Source: Pseudomonas sp. B33.4
GTDB taxonomy: Bacteria; Pseudomonadota; Gammaproteobacteria; Pseudomonadales; Pseudomonadaceae
Length of the DNA stretch: 64,000 bases
Direction of reading: 5' to 3'
NCBI RefSeq assembly: GCF_034555375.1
Contig: NZ_CP140706.1
Coordinates: forward strand, 2,967,001 to 3,031,000
Shown here: one piece after another, positions 7,825 through 17,646 of the stretch
Position numbering within the stretch: the stretch's first letter is position 1
Layout: each line of letters begins with the position of its first letter
Made by a program: the position numbers and the translations under genes
Notes under the pieces: generated by a model
Databases searched by the model: none
What the model saw: only the letters and a program-made list of their open reading frames with translations
What the model was told of the DNA's origin: nothing

Positions 7825-9387
7825 ATGTTGGACGCCAATCTTAAAGCCCAGTTGAAATCGTACCTGGAACGGGTCACCCAGCCGATCGAGATCGTTGCTT
7901 CCCTCGACGACGGTGCGAAATCCCGTGAAATGCTGGAACTGCTGAAAGATGTTGCCAGTCTTTCGAGCCAAATTACCTTGATCGACAGCGGTGACGATGC
8001 TCGCAAGCCATCGTTCTCGATCAACCGCCCGGGCGCCGACATCAGTCTGCGTTTCGCCGGCATCCCGATGGGTCACGAATTCACTTCGCTGGTACTGGCC
8101 TTGCTGCAAGTCGGCGGCCACCCATCAAAAGCCAGTGTTGAAGTGATCGAGCAGATCCGCGCGCTGAAAGGCGAGTTCAGCTTCGAGACGTACTTCTCGC
8201 TGTCCTGCCAGAACTGCCCGGACGTGGTCCAGGCGCTGAACCTGATGGCAGTGCTTAACCCGAATATCCGCCACGTCGCTATCGACGGTGCGTTGTTCCA
8301 GGACGAAGTCAACGATCGCAAGATCATGGCCGTGCCGAGCATCTACCTCAATGGTGAAAACTTCGGTCAGGGCCGCATGGGTCTGGAGGAGATTCTCGCC
8401 AAACTCGACACCGGCGCCATCGAACGTCAGGCCGAGAAAATCAGCGCCAAGGACGCCTTTGATGTGCTGGTTGTCGGCGGTGGCCCGGCCGGTGCGTCGG
8501 CAGCGATTTACGCTGCACGTAAAGGCATTCGCACTGGCGTCGCCGCTGAACGTTTTGGCGGTCAGGTGCTCGACACCATGGCCATCGAGAACTTCATTTC
8601 CGTGCAGGAAACCGAAGGCCCGAAACTGGCCACGGCGCTGGAAGAACACGTCAAACAGTACGACGTCGACATCATGAACCTGCAACGTGCTGACAAACTG
8701 ATCCCGGGCAAGAATGGCCAACTGCATGAAGTCCGTTTCGCCAGCGGCGCGACCCTGAAAGCCAAAAGCGTGATTCTGGCGACTGGCGCGCGCTGGCGCG
8801 AGATGAACGTGCCGGGTGAGCAGGAATACCGCAACAAAGGCGTGGCGTACTGCCCGCACTGCGATGGTCCGCTGTTCAAAGGCAAGCGTGTCGCGGTCAT
8901 CGGCGGCGGTAACTCCGGCGTTGAAGCGGCCATCGATCTGGCCGGTATTGTGTCGCACGTGACGCTGTTGGAGTTCGACGTACAACTACGCGCTGACGCC
9001 GTACTGCAACGCAAGCTGCACAGCCTGCCGAACGTCACCGTGATCACCAGTGCGCAAACCACGGAAGTCACCGGCAATGGCGAGAAGGTCAATGGCCTGC
9101 GTTACAAGGATCGCAACACTGATGAGCTGCGCACTGTCGAGCTGGAAGGGATTTTCGTGCAGATCGGTTTGCTGCCGAACACTGACTGGCTGAAGGGCAC
9201 CATCGAGCTGTCGCCGCGTGGCGAGATCATTGTCGATAACCGTGGTGAAACATCGATCCCGGGTATCTTCGCTGCGGGCGACGTGACCACTGTGCCGTAC
9301 AAGCAGATCGTGATTGCGGTGGGTGAGGGCGCAAAGGCTTCGTTGAGTGCATTTGATCACTTGATCCGCACGTCGGCGCCGGCTTGA
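7825..9387 (+). CDS. ahpF: Alkyl hydroperoxide reductase subunit F
   Basis: AhpF is the NADH-dependent flavin disulfide reductase that recycles AhpC. From ATG 7825 ([17 protein letters not shown]) it has 520 residues. An N-terminal double-thioredoxin domain carries SCQNCPD (about residue 130), followed by a thioredoxin-reductase-like part with FAD site [10 protein letters not shown], the CPHCD redox pair (about residue 345) and NAD site [15 protein letters not shown]. The longer frame from 7798 would start inside the terminator hairpin region and is not preferred. AAAGGA precedes the start. Confidence 0.96.
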   Translation: MLDANLKAQLKSYLERVTQPIEIVASLDDGAKSREMLELLKDVASLSSQITLIDSGDDARKPSFSINRPGADISLRFAGIPMGHEFTSLVLALLQVGGHPSKASVEVIEQIRALKGEFSFETYFSLSCQNCPDVVQALNLMAVLNPNIRHVAIDGALFQDEVNDRKIMAVPSIYLNGENFGQGRMGLEEILAKLDTGAIERQAEKISAKDAFDVLVVGGGPAGASAAIYAARKGIRTGVAAERFGGQVLDTMAIENFISVQETEGPKLATALEEHVKQYDVDIMNLQRADKLIPGKNGQLHEVRFASGATLKAKSVILATGARWREMNVPGEQEYRNKGVAYCPHCDGPLFKGKRVAVIGGGNSGVEAAIDLAGIVSHVTLLEFDVQLRADAVLQRKLHSLPNVTVITSAQTTEVTGNGEKVNGLRYKDRNTDELRTVELEGIFVQIGLLPNTDWLKGTIELSPRGEIIVDNRGETSIPGIFAAGDVTTVPYKQIVIAVGEGAKASLSAFDHLIRTSAPA

Positions 9388-9403
9388 ACGTCCGGCCAGA
9401 AAT

Positions 9404-9435
9404 GAAAAAACCCGTGAGCGATCACGGGTTTTTTT
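9404..9435 (+). terminator. ahpF terminator
   Basis: An 8-bp stem ACCCGTGA / TCACGGGT (9410-9417 with 9422-9429) is flanked by A6 and T-rich tracts 17 bases after the ahpF stop. Confidence 0.85.
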
Positions 9436-9453
9436 ATTGTGCGTCAAAAGCGG

Positions 9454-9631
9454 CCCCTCACCCCAGCCCTCTCCCGAAGGAGAGGGAGCCGACCGAGGTG
9501 TCTGGCGTTTTCCATCGACCTGAAAGCGCCAGTCGATTATGGATTCAACGCCAATCGTTCAAGTCGGCGTATCTCTCCAATATCCCCCAATCAGTTCCCT
9601 CTCCCTCTGGGAGAGGGTTAGGGTGAGGGGC
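9454..9631. repeat. Paired CCCTCACCC...CTCTCCC intergenic repeats
   Basis: Two head-to-head copies (9454-9488 and 9595-9631) of a Pseudomonas intergenic repeat with core CCCTCACCC(T/C)A(A/G)CCCTCTCCC are separated by about 105 bases. Each copy has its own small GAGAGGG hairpin. The same family occurs at 20966-21125. Confidence 0.8.
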
Positions 9632-9641
9632 TTTTCAGCCT

Positions 9642-10163
9642 TTACAGCGGCGCTGGCTGAATGATCTCGACCCAGTAACCATCCGGATCCTTGATGAACG
9701 CCAGGCTTTTCATGCGACCATCGGTCAGGCGCTTCTGGAAGTCGCAGCCCAGCTCTTCAAAACGTGCACACGCTGCAACGATATCCGGCACCGAAATGCA
9801 GATATGGCCAAAACCACGCGGGTCAGTGTTGCCATTGTGATAGGCGAAATCCGCGTCGTTCTCGGTGCCATGGTTATGGGTCAGTTCGAGGATGCCCGGA
9901 ATGGACTTCATCCATTCGGTGCGAGCAGCTGCGTCGGCCGGAATCTGCGATTGATCGACCAGCGCAAGGAAGTACAGGCTGAACTCGGCTTCCGGGAAGT
10001 CACGCTTTTCAACCAGCGAGAAACCCAGTACGCGGGTGTAGAAGTCCAGAGATTGGGTGATGTCTTTGACACGCAACATGGTGTGGTTGAAGACGAAGTT
10101 GCGGGTTGCGCTGTCTGGGGTAGCGGTGACGCCGGGGAAAGTGTTGAGTTCGTGCAGGCTCAT
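9642..10163 (-). CDS. gloA: Lactoylglutathione lyase (glyoxalase I)
   Basis: GloA converts the hemithioacetal of methylglyoxal and glutathione to S-lactoylglutathione in the cytosol. The 173-residue form starts MSLHELNTFPGVT at 10163, with GGAGG five bases upstream. Vicinal-oxygen-chelate metal ligands are visible as His in FNHTMLRVKD, Glu in GILELTHNHG, His in GFGHICISV and Glu in GYWVEIIQP. Length and the RNFVFNHTM start are typical of the longer Pseudomonas form. It is transcribed leftward towards the repeats after ahpF. Confidence 0.95.
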   Translation of the reverse strand: MSLHELNTFPGVTATPDSATRNFVFNHTMLRVKDITQSLDFYTRVLGFSLVEKRDFPEAEFSLYFLALVDQSQIPADAAARTEWMKSIPGILELTHNHGTENDADFAYHNGNTDPRGFGHICISVPDIVAACARFEELGCDFQKRLTDGRMKSLAFIKDPDGYWVEIIQPAPL

Positions 10164-10302
10164 GGGCCCTCCAATAACTATGGGCGAGTGAATGGGCGCA
10201 ATGATACGCATGCCTGCCGGCATCGCCAAATGAAAGGGCAGGCTTGCCCTGCGCGTGGGCGAGGCTCAGACTTTACGGCTCAATCTGCGAGTGCGTCCGG
10301 CA

Positions 10303-10821
10303 ATGATCCGACTGTTCAAATCCCTGTTTGTGTTTTTCGCGTGTTCTCTCGGCGCTGTCGGTGCATCAGCAAGTGAGCCGAGCATTACCTGGCCGGCCGG
10401 TTGGCAAGTCGAGGTGCTACCTGAAGCGACTGCCCGGGTTTCCCGTCAGCGTGCGGTCAAAAACGACGCTGATGGCAATCAGGTGATGGTCATGGAGTTG
10501 ACCATGACGCAGGTAGAAACCGGGCATCAGGTCAACTTGCAAGGCGTGCTGCTGGAAATGCGCAAGTCGATCCAGAAGGACTTCTTCCAGAGCGGCTACC
10601 AAAGTGTCTGCAACAAAGTGCATGCGGCCACGCTGGGTACGTTATCGGCGCTGGAAACCACTTGCACGATCACCGAAAACGGGCGACATGTGTTGTCGCA
10701 AACCCTGGTCGCAGCGGTCGAGGCGGACAAGGCTTATGTGCTTTCCTATGCCGGGCAGGCTGAGGTTTATAAGGCGAGCGCCGACGAGATAGTGGCGGTG
10801 AGAAACAGCTTGAAACTTTAA
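10303..10821 (+). CDS. Periplasmic DUF4946-like protein
   Basis: From ATG 10303 the 172-residue product begins MIRLFKSLFVFFACSLGAVGASASEP, a Sec signal peptide with likely cleavage after ASA. The mature part holds ITWPAGWQVEVLP, a MVMELTMTQV strand and two cysteines (SVCNKVH, ETTCTIT) that may form a disulfide. The pattern fits a Pseudomonas exported family I associate with DUF4946, function unknown. It is divergent from gloA and has no operon partner. Confidence 0.75.
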   Translation: MIRLFKSLFVFFACSLGAVGASASEPSITWPAGWQVEVLPEATARVSRQRAVKNDADGNQVMVMELTMTQVETGHQVNLQGVLLEMRKSIQKDFFQSGYQSVCNKVHAATLGTLSALETTCTITENGRHVLSQTLVAAVEADKAYVLSYAGQAEVYKASADEIVAVRNSLKL

Positions 10822-10846
10822 GCGGCTGTACTCTCGCAGGGTGGTT

Positions 10847-10925
10847 AGATACCCAAAGGCATTAAGCACAAAGTTTAACGCTGACCCTGACTCGCAACAT
10901 TGCGCATCAAAATGTTTGGGTATCT
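10847..10925. repeat. 11-bp inverted repeat in intergenic region
   Basis: AGATACCCAAA (10847-10857) is exactly inverted as TTTGGGTATCT (10915-10925), with 57 bases between. It lies between the DUF4946-like gene and the terminator of the MvaT-type gene. No open frame lies inside. Confidence 0.55.
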
Positions 10926-10996
10926 GGCTCAGTAACGTTACAGAAAAGTCGCAACTTGTTCGATGAAAATCATTTCATTTGTTAGATATTGTCAAT

Positions 10997-11027
10997 AAAA
11001 AAGCCCTGCATGATGCAGGGCTTTTTT
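10997..11027. terminator. Bidirectional terminator after the MvaT-type gene
   Basis: AAAAAAGCCCTGCA TGA TGCAGGGCTTTTTT gives a 9-bp GC stem with an A-run on one side and a T-run on the other. It ends the leftward MvaT-type gene (stop 11040) and could also stop rightward transcripts from 10303. Confidence 0.88.
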
Positions 11028-11039
11028 GTTGGCGCTGGA

Positions 11040-11405
11040 TTAACCGCGCAACCAGGAATCAACGGTGGCTGCACCGTATTGTTCCTTCCACGCTTTCAGG
11101 CCGCGGTGGTTGCCGCCCTTGGTTTCGATCAGTTCACCGGTGTGCGGGTTCTGATAGACCTTGACCACGCGGGCGCGGCGGGTTTTAGGTGCTGCAGAGG
11201 TCTGCAGACCGGATTTTGCCGGGTTCGGATCGAGAATGGCGATGATCTCTTTCAGGCCTTTGCCGTAGTGTTTCATCAGCCCCTGGAGCTTTTCTTCGAA
11301 TTCGATTTCTTTCTTGAGCCCGGCATCGTTCTTCAGCGATTCCAGCTGCTTGAGCTGTTCCTGAAGGGCCTTTTCAGCTGCACGAAATTCAGCGAGTCTG
11401 GACAA
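11040..11405 (-). CDS. mvaU: MvaT/MvaU-family H-NS-like nucleoid protein
   Basis: The 121-residue protein silences AT-rich DNA as a functional analogue of H-NS in Pseudomonas. The start is a TTG at 11405 with GGAG upstream, giving MSRLAEFRAAEKALQEQL, the usual start of this MvaT paralogue. Residues 1-60 are the coiled-coil oligomerisation part. The C-terminal domain holds KVYQNPHTGELIETKGGNHRG (about residues 81-101), where the AT-hook-like GGNH loop enters the minor groove. MvaU or MvaV naming depends on species. The AT-rich cassettes at 34-40 and 55-60 kb are plausible targets, by inference. Confidence 0.92.
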   Translation of the reverse strand: MSRLAEFRAAEKALQEQLKQLESLKNDAGLKKEIEFEEKLQGLMKHYGKGLKEIIAILDPNPAKSGLQTSAAPKTRRARVVKVYQNPHTGELIETKGGNHRGLKAWKEQYGAATVDSWLRG

Positions 11406-11639
11406 TATCTTTACTCCAATAGTGTGTTTGGCTGATACCAACCGCAAACAAAGCTATAAGCCAAGAGCCTTGAAGCGACTCGGTGATAAATGGCTCACCT
11501 GCCAATTTTGCTCAGGTTGAAAAAATTGTAGTAGTTAATGCGCCAAGAGTAAATCCTGATGTTGTCTTCATGTAACAACAGCGGTCTTTTGTATCAATTT
11601 GGTGCGCCTGATCGGTACGCTCGTCTTAATCAGGCTTAG

Positions 11640-13175
11640 TTAATGGTGAGTTAATGCGCTGATGAAGTCCGCTGCCGGCATCGGTTTGCCGAACAGGTAG
11701 CCTTGCAGGAAGTTGACGTTATGCGCAGTCAGATAATCGGCTTGCGCCTGAGTTTCGACACCTTCGGCAACAATACCCAAATCAAGCTTGGCCGACAGTT
11801 CGATAATGGTGTCGAGAATGTGCCGGGACAGCGCGTCGATGCCGATCATGGCGACAAAACTCTGATCGATCTTGAGAAAGTCGACATTGAATTTGCGCAA
11901 GTAGCCAAGGCTCGAGTGCCCGGTGCCGAAGTCGTCAATCGCGATCTTCACGCCCAGTGCATGCAATTGCTCGAACAGTTGCCGGGTGATGTCGGTCGGT
12001 TCGATCAACTCGCGCTCGGTCAGCTCCAGCACCAGGCTGATGCTGTCGGGCACGAACGCGGCGAGAAACGCCCGGCAGTCCTCAACCAGTTCGAGGTCCT
12101 TGCAATGGCTCGCAGTAATATTGATGCCGATATGAAACGGCGGGGTGAAGGTTGCTGACAGCGGCCCCAGCAGCGCCGCGGTCTGTTGCATCAGGGCGCG
12201 GGTCATCGGCACGATCAGGCCTGAATGCTCGGCGAATGGAATAAACAGATCCGGGCGCACCAGCCCTTCTTTGGGGTGCGTCCAGCGCATCAAGACTTCG
12301 GCTCCCGACCATTTCTTGCTGTCGCCATGCACTACGGGCTGGAAGTAAGGAATGAACTCGCCGGCCTCGAGCGCGCGGAGCATCTCGTGGCTCGGCGACG
12401 TAGAGCGTTTTTGCAAAACATGTCCGATGGCACCGGCCACCACGCCAAAAAAGATCAACAGACTGAACAGCGGCGGATATTCATCGGCCATGTAGCGCCA
12501 GGTTTCGCCCTCGGGAAAACCGGCGGAGACACTGAACGCGTAACGCGAAGAATCCAGTGTGTGTTGTGCTATCGGCAGCGCGGGCAGGGCGCCAGTGTGT
12601 ACTTTGCCGTCAGCCGACAGCCAGTTATCGCCCACTCGCAGCACCAGCAACATGTGCCGGCCGATCAGACGCAACATGTTGCTCAGGTGGTAACCGTCGA
12701 GTGTCGTCAGTGCGCCGCCGCGACCTTCGCTGAGCCGATAGACCAGCAGAGCGGTGTCGGGTGTGACCGGGTTGCCGTTCATCAGCCACAACTTGCCCTG
12801 GTTGTAGTCGCCCGCGTTGACGGCTTCCTTGAAGTCGCCAAACAACGAGCTGCAATAGAGGTTGTCGTCCCACACCAGATTGGTCGAGCGCACGAACGGG
12901 CGTCGGGTCACCTGCTCGCGCAGGGCGAGTTTGACGTTCTCGCAGGTCTGGCCGGCCAGCGGCAGCAATTCACGGGCTGCCTGGGCGGTGTTGTCGAGCA
13001 TCAGCTCGAACTGGCGCAGCGCCTCTTCGGCGGTTTGCCGTGAACCTTGTTCCAGTGTGCGGCCAGCCTGCATGTAAAGAATCGCGCTGCCCAGCAGCAC
13101 CGGAAGCAAACCGCTGAGCAGTGTGACGAGAATGCGTGTGCTGCGTTTGCGGCGGGGTCTGACGGTCAACGGCAT
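11640..13175 (-). CDS. CSS-motif sensor EAL phosphodiesterase
   Basis: This 511-residue inner-membrane enzyme should degrade cyclic-di-GMP. Two membrane helices (about residues 16-34 and 236-258) flank a periplasmic CSS-motif sensor with a disulfide-capable cysteine pair (TCENVKLAL, LYCSSLFG). The EAL domain follows: AEVLMRW (the EVL form usual in this family), metal and active-site stretches INITASH, LELTERELI, AIDDFGTGHSSLGYL, KIDQSF and EGVETQAQ. No GGDEF domain is present. DsbA-type redox control of the CSS disulfide is known for related E. coli proteins; its use here is inference. Confidence 0.93.
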   Translation of the reverse strand: MPLTVRPRRKRSTRILVTLLSGLLPVLLGSAILYMQAGRTLEQGSRQTAEEALRQFELMLDNTAQAARELLPLAGQTCENVKLALREQVTRRPFVRSTNLVWDDNLYCSSLFGDFKEAVNAGDYNQGKLWLMNGNPVTPDTALLVYRLSEGRGGALTTLDGYHLSNMLRLIGRHMLLVLRVGDNWLSADGKVHTGALPALPIAQHTLDSSRYAFSVSAGFPEGETWRYMADEYPPLFSLLIFFGVVAGAIGHVLQKRSTSPSHEMLRALEAGEFIPYFQPVVHGDSKKWSGAEVLMRWTHPKEGLVRPDLFIPFAEHSGLIVPMTRALMQQTAALLGPLSATFTPPFHIGINITASHCKDLELVEDCRAFLAAFVPDSISLVLELTERELIEPTDITRQLFEQLHALGVKIAIDDFGTGHSSLGYLRKFNVDFLKIDQSFVAMIGIDALSRHILDTIIELSAKLDLGIVAEGVETQAQADYLTAHNVNFLQGYLFGKPMPAADFISALTHH

Positions 13176-13293
13176 GGGCGCATCCTGTCGCGGTGGAATG
13201 GAACTATCGAATGCAGGCCGGATAACGGCGCGCCGCTGAAAAAAACTTCAGCCAGAGGGGAGGATAGATGGCAGAAGGCGCTTGCGCCGCTCA

Positions 13294-14163
13294 TCAGTGC
13301 TTCATTCGCGTCGCCAGCTCGATAAAGGCCAGAGCGGCGGGAGACGCCTGGCGCCGATCAAGAACGGCGAGCCCGACCTGACGTTGTACGGCGGGCAGCA
13401 ATGGCCTCTTTACGTAGCGAGGTGTTGCCTCTTGCGGCAAAGAGCCTTCGGCGACAATCGTGATGGCGTCGCCACGGCCAACCGTGTCGAGCGTGCTGAG
13501 CAACTGCGAGCAGCGATAGCGAATGTTCGGTTGCAAACGCGCGGCCATGAACAGTCGCGACACCAGCTCCGCAGAACCCGCTTCGGTCAGGACGAACGGT
13601 ACATCGCACAAATCCTTGAGGCTCAACGCGGTTCGGGCTGCCAGCACATGGCCCACCGGGAGCAGCGCAACCATCTGGTCTTCGATCAAGGCGAAGGTGT
13701 CGAAGCGCTCCTCAGGCAGCACCACGAAACCGATATCGATCCGTCGTTCTTCCAGCCACTGCGTCACTTGTCGATCCGGCCCTTCATCGATATGCACTTC
13801 GATGCCCGGATGCGCCTCGCGATATTGCCGCAGAATGTTGGGTAGCAACTTGATCGACGAAGTCGGGCCGAACGAGCCGATGCGCAAGGTGCCGCTTTTC
13901 ATGCCGCGCGCATCAGCGGCTTCCTGGCGCAAGGTGTTGGCCAGCCCGAGCATGGCGCGGGCGCGCAGCAGCAATTGCTCACCGATGTCACTGAGCTCCA
14001 CGGACGACTGATGCCGGCGCAGCAGTTCGACACCCAATTCCTGCTCCAGCGACTTCATCGCGTGGGACACCGCCGACTGCGAGATCCCCAGGCGATGGGC
14101 CGCGAGGGTGAAACCGCGCAGTTCGGCGACCAGCGAGAAGATTTCCAGTTGCGTGAAGGTCAT
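13294..14163 (-). CDS. LysR-family transcriptional regulator
   Basis: The 289-residue protein has a LysR N-terminal winged helix (MTFTQLEIFSLVAELRGFTL...SAVSHAMKSLEQELG) and a substrate-binding domain starting at about residue 90 (SGTLRIGSFGPTSSIKLLP). It is divergent from the EamA exporter gene, with 78 bases between the starts, the usual layout for a LysR protein that controls its neighbour. The ligand is unknown. CAAACACTCATGACC precedes the start without a strong ribosome site. Confidence 0.92.
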   Translation of the reverse strand: MTFTQLEIFSLVAELRGFTLAAHRLGISQSAVSHAMKSLEQELGVELLRRHQSSVELSDIGEQLLLRARAMLGLANTLRQEAADARGMKSGTLRIGSFGPTSSIKLLPNILRQYREAHPGIEVHIDEGPDRQVTQWLEERRIDIGFVVLPEERFDTFALIEDQMVALLPVGHVLAARTALSLKDLCDVPFVLTEAGSAELVSRLFMAARLQPNIRYRCSQLLSTLDTVGRGDAITIVAEGSLPQEATPRYVKRPLLPAVQRQVGLAVLDRRQASPAALAFIELATRMKH

Positions 14164-14241
14164 GAGTGTTTGCTCATTTTACGATTATGTGGAATGAGGT
14201 GAATGATACGGCATTCCTCAAAAGCTTTGGTCTGGAGCCTC

Positions 14242-15189
14242 ATGCGCAACGTCGAGCAGCTGCACACAACATCATCCGACATCGCGGTTTACCTGACACT
14301 CGCGATGGTGACCATGGTTTGGGGCGGCACCTTTGTCGCTGGACGTTTTCTTGCCGGTAGTCTGAGTCCGGTGTTCGCCGCCAGCTTGCGCTTCTTGCTC
14401 GCCAGTGCGGCGTTGCTCGGCTTCCTGTGGCTGGCGCGCATCCCTTTGGCGCGGCCAACGCCACGGCAATGGCTGCACCTGGCGCTGCTGGGGTTCTTCG
14501 GGATCTTCTTCTACAACCTGTGTTTTTTTTACGGCCTGCAATACATCAACGCGTCGCGGGCTTCGTTGATTGTGGCGTTGAACCCGGCGGTGATTGGCCT
14601 TGTCTCGTGGTGGTTATTCAAAGAGCGTCTGGGAATAATTAAAACCGCTGGTATCGCGATCTGTATTGGCGGAGCTGGCCTGGTGATCGTCAGCCGAAAT
14701 CCGCAATTGCTGGCCGCAACGCCGCAGGCATGGATCGGCGATGTGTTGATTCTCGGCTGTGTGCTGGGGTGGGGCGTTTATTCGCTGTTTTCCCGCGATC
14801 TGAATCGGACGTTAGGGCCGGTGCAGACCGTGACGTACTCGATCCTGATCGGCACCGTCATGTTGTGGGCTCTGGGGGCGGCGCGCGGCGAGCTGAGCTG
14901 GCAGGCGCTGAATAATCTGGGCGTGGCGCAATGGCTGAGCCTGCTGTACCTCGGCGTCCTGGGCTCGGCGCTGGCCTACATCGGCTATTACGACGGCATC
15001 CGTAAAATCGGCGCGACGCGCAGCGGGGTGTTTATCGCGCTTAATCCGTTGACGGCGGTCATCCTTGGCGCGCTGCTGCTGGGCGAGCAATTGACAGCGG
15101 CCATGTACCTCGGTGGCGCGCTGATCCTGACTGGCATTTACCTGTGCAACAAACCCCTTGCGCCGGTCGCAAAAAAGCGGATTTTATAG
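14242..15189 (+). CDS. EamA/DMT-family metabolite exporter
   Basis: From ATG 14242 (GGAG five bases upstream) the product is 315 residues with about ten hydrophobic helices in two EamA repeats (first near VYLTLAMVTMVWGGTFVAG, second near WIGDVLILGCVLGWGVYSLF). These drug/metabolite transporters export amino acids or metabolites across the inner membrane. A start at 14203 would add 13 residues without a better ribosome site. Control by the divergent LysR protein is likely. The substrate cannot be told from sequence. Confidence 0.9.
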   Translation: MRNVEQLHTTSSDIAVYLTLAMVTMVWGGTFVAGRFLAGSLSPVFAASLRFLLASAALLGFLWLARIPLARPTPRQWLHLALLGFFGIFFYNLCFFYGLQYINASRASLIVALNPAVIGLVSWWLFKERLGIIKTAGIAICIGGAGLVIVSRNPQLLAATPQAWIGDVLILGCVLGWGVYSLFSRDLNRTLGPVQTVTYSILIGTVMLWALGAARGELSWQALNNLGVAQWLSLLYLGVLGSALAYIGYYDGIRKIGATRSGVFIALNPLTAVILGALLLGEQLTAAMYLGGALILTGIYLCNKPLAPVAKKRIL

Positions 15190-15433
15190 GGAGGGCAGAC
15201 AAGCCTATTTACGCTGTGTAGAATCGGGTTACGCATACAATAATAATCGTCTTCTGGCAGCAGAAGCCTCGCCCGCAAGAGCCTTGGGTCGACAATGAAG
15301 ATATTCGGGTTTCAACTGATCTACGGTGACTTCCTCGCCCGCAGTGTGCGTGGCATCTCCTGTGCGCCACCCACCGACCTCGCAGACTGACAAATAACCC
15401 TGGTTAATTTGATAAGAATGATGAGGCGTCACC

Positions 15434-16510
15434 ATGACAGATTTATACGAAAACCCAATGGGCCTGATGGGCTTTGAATTCATCGAGCTCGCATCGCCGG
15501 TGCCGGGCACCCTGGAGCCGATCTTCGAGATCATGGGCTTCACCAAAGTCGCCACCCACCGCTCCAAGAACGTGCACCTGTACCGTCAGGGCGCGATCAA
15601 TCTGATCCTCAACAACGAACCCAACAGCGTCGCTTCGTACTTTGCTGCCGAGCACGGCCCGTCGGTGTGCGGCATGGCGTTCCGCGTCAAGGATTCGCAA
15701 AAAGCCTACAACCGCGCACTGGAACTCGGCGCCCAGCCGATCCACATTGAAACCGGCCCGATGGAGCTGAACCTGCCGGCGATCAAGGGCATTGGCGGCG
15801 CGCCGCTGTACCTGATCGACCGTTTCGGCGAAGGCAGCTCGATCTACGACATCGACTTCGTGTTTATCGAAGGCGTTGATCGCAATCCGGTCGGTGCCGG
15901 CCTGAAGATCATCGACCACCTGACGCACAACGTGTATCGCGGTCGCATGGCCTACTGGGCGAACTTCTACGAGAAGCTGTTCAACTTCCGCGAGATCCGT
16001 TACTTCGATATCAAAGGCGAATACACCGGCCTGACCTCGAAAGCGATGACCGCACCGGACGGCATGATCCGCATCCCGCTGAACGAAGAATCGTCCAAGG
16101 GCGCGGGCCAGATCGAAGAGTTCCTGATGCAGTTCAACGGCGAGGGCATCCAGCACGTCGCGTTCCTCACTGACGACCTGATCAAGACCTGGGATCAACT
16201 GAAGAAGATCGGCATGCGCTTCATGACCGCGCCGCCGGACACCTACTATGAAATGCTCGAAGGTCGTCTGCCGAACCATGGCGAGCCGGTGGATCAGCTG
16301 CAATCGCGCGGCATCCTGCTCGATGGCGCCTCGGAGCAGGGCGACAAGCGTCTGTTGCTGCAGATCTTCTCGGAAACCCTGATGGGGCCGGTGTTCTTCG
16401 AGTTCATCCAGCGTAAAGGCGACGATGGTTTCGGCGAAGGCAACTTCAAGGCGCTGTTCGAGTCGATCGAGCGTGATCAGGTGCGTCGCGGTGTACTCGC
16501 AACCGAGTAA
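15434..16510 (+). CDS. hpd: 4-hydroxyphenylpyruvate dioxygenase
   Basis: Hpd converts 4-hydroxyphenylpyruvate to homogentisate in tyrosine breakdown. The 358-residue length is typical of Pseudomonas. The iron ligands are visible as His in IIDHLTHNV, His in [11 protein letters not shown] and Glu in [12 protein letters not shown]. The start [18 protein letters not shown] is that of the family. It stands alone: the downstream homogentisate genes are not in this window. No PhhR or other operator was convincingly seen in the 244 bases upstream. Confidence 0.96.
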   Translation: MTDLYENPMGLMGFEFIELASPVPGTLEPIFEIMGFTKVATHRSKNVHLYRQGAINLILNNEPNSVASYFAAEHGPSVCGMAFRVKDSQKAYNRALELGAQPIHIETGPMELNLPAIKGIGGAPLYLIDRFGEGSSIYDIDFVFIEGVDRNPVGAGLKIIDHLTHNVYRGRMAYWANFYEKLFNFREIRYFDIKGEYTGLTSKAMTAPDGMIRIPLNEESSKGAGQIEEFLMQFNGEGIQHVAFLTDDLIKTWDQLKKIGMRFMTAPPDTYYEMLEGRLPNHGEPVDQLQSRGILLDGASEQGDKRLLLQIFSETLMGPVFFEFIQRKGDDGFGEGNFKALFESIERDQVRRGVLATE

Positions 16511-16530
16511 TCCGCTACACCGCTAAACAC

Positions 16531-16620
16531 TGTAGGAGTGAGCCTGCTCGCGATAGCGTTTTCAGATCCGGCAATGCTGGTGACTGAATGAACGCAATCG
16601 CGAGCAGGCTCACTCCTACA
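16531..16620. repeat. REP pair (REPIN-like), TGTAGGAGTGAGCCTGCTCGCGA type
   Basis: Two inverted copies of the 24-base repeat (16531-16554 and 16597-16620) enclose about 42 bases. It lies between hpd and rarD and could form a long hairpin in transcripts from either side. Confidence 0.9.
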
Positions 16621-16635
16621 TTTTTTTTGTTGGGC

Positions 16636-17517
16636 TTAGGGGCGGCGTTGGCGCATCAAGTGTTTGAAGCCTTCGAAGATCAACACAAGCACGGCCAGCC
16701 AGATCGGAATATACGTCAGCCATTCCCCGGACTTGATGCTCTCTCCAAGCAGCAACGCCACACCGAGCAGCAACACCGGCTCAACGTAACTCAACAAGCC
16801 AAACAAGCTGAACGGCAGCAAACGACTGGCAATGATGTACACCACCAGCGCCGACGCACTGATCAACCCCAGCAGCGGGATCAGCCACATCAGCCCCGGG
16901 TACTGGTCAAACACGCCAAAGCCTTGCTCGCCACCCTGCACGAACCAGTAGGCGACCGGCAGCATCAGCGTCATATCCACCCACAATCCGCCGAGATTGT
17001 CGGTCTTCAGGTATTTGCGCAGGACGAAGTACAGCGGATAGCCGACGACCACCACCAGTGTCGCCCAGGAAAACCCGCCAACCTGATACAGCTCGTTCAA
17101 CACACCGAGGGTGGCGAAGAACACCGCCACTTTCTGCAGGTACGACAGGCTCTCGCCGTAGGCAATCCGCCCGGTCAGGACCATCGCCAGCGGCAGCAGG
17201 AAGTAGCCCAGCGACACATCGAGGCTGTAGCCGTTGAGCGGCGCCCACATGAACAGCCACAGCTGCACGCCGAGCAGGGCGGCCGAGATGATCAGGCCGG
17301 CGACCAGTTTTGGTTGTGCCACGACCATCCGAATCAGCTCCAGCACCCGCCGCCATTCCCCGGACACCAGCATGAACACGGTCATGCACGGTACGGTCAG
17401 CAGCATCCGCCAGCCGAAAATTTCCACGCCACTCAACGGTGTGAGCAACGAGGTGTAGTAATACATGACGGCAAACAGCACCGAAGCTGAAACCGATAGA
17501 GCGATACCTTTAGACAA
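16636..17517 (-). CDS. rarD: RarD-type EamA permease
   Basis: This 293-residue inner-membrane protein has about ten helices and the RarD start MSKGIALSVSASVLFAVMYYY. RarD belongs to the drug/metabolite transporter superfamily and was named from chloramphenicol resistance predictions; its true substrate is not settled. The late LLPFSLFGLLSYVEPVLLL motif is typical. It is the only gene of its transcript, between a REP pair and the acyltransferase gene. Confidence 0.85.
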   Translation of the reverse strand: MSKGIALSVSASVLFAVMYYYTSLLTPLSGVEIFGWRMLLTVPCMTVFMLVSGEWRRVLELIRMVVAQPKLVAGLIISAALLGVQLWLFMWAPLNGYSLDVSLGYFLLPLAMVLTGRIAYGESLSYLQKVAVFFATLGVLNELYQVGGFSWATLVVVVGYPLYFVLRKYLKTDNLGGLWVDMTLMLPVAYWFVQGGEQGFGVFDQYPGLMWLIPLLGLISASALVVYIIASRLLPFSLFGLLSYVEPVLLLGVALLLGESIKSGEWLTYIPIWLAVLVLIFEGFKHLMRQRRP

Positions 17518-17646
17518 GCTGTCCTCGCGGGTTGATGGTCAAACGGGGCGCGAAGGATACGTGGTTTTTGTGCTGAATATTGGCCGGTTGCTCAATATTT
17601 CCCACATCCACGCACCTACAAAAGCGTAGTCAGTGTGAGTGAATCT

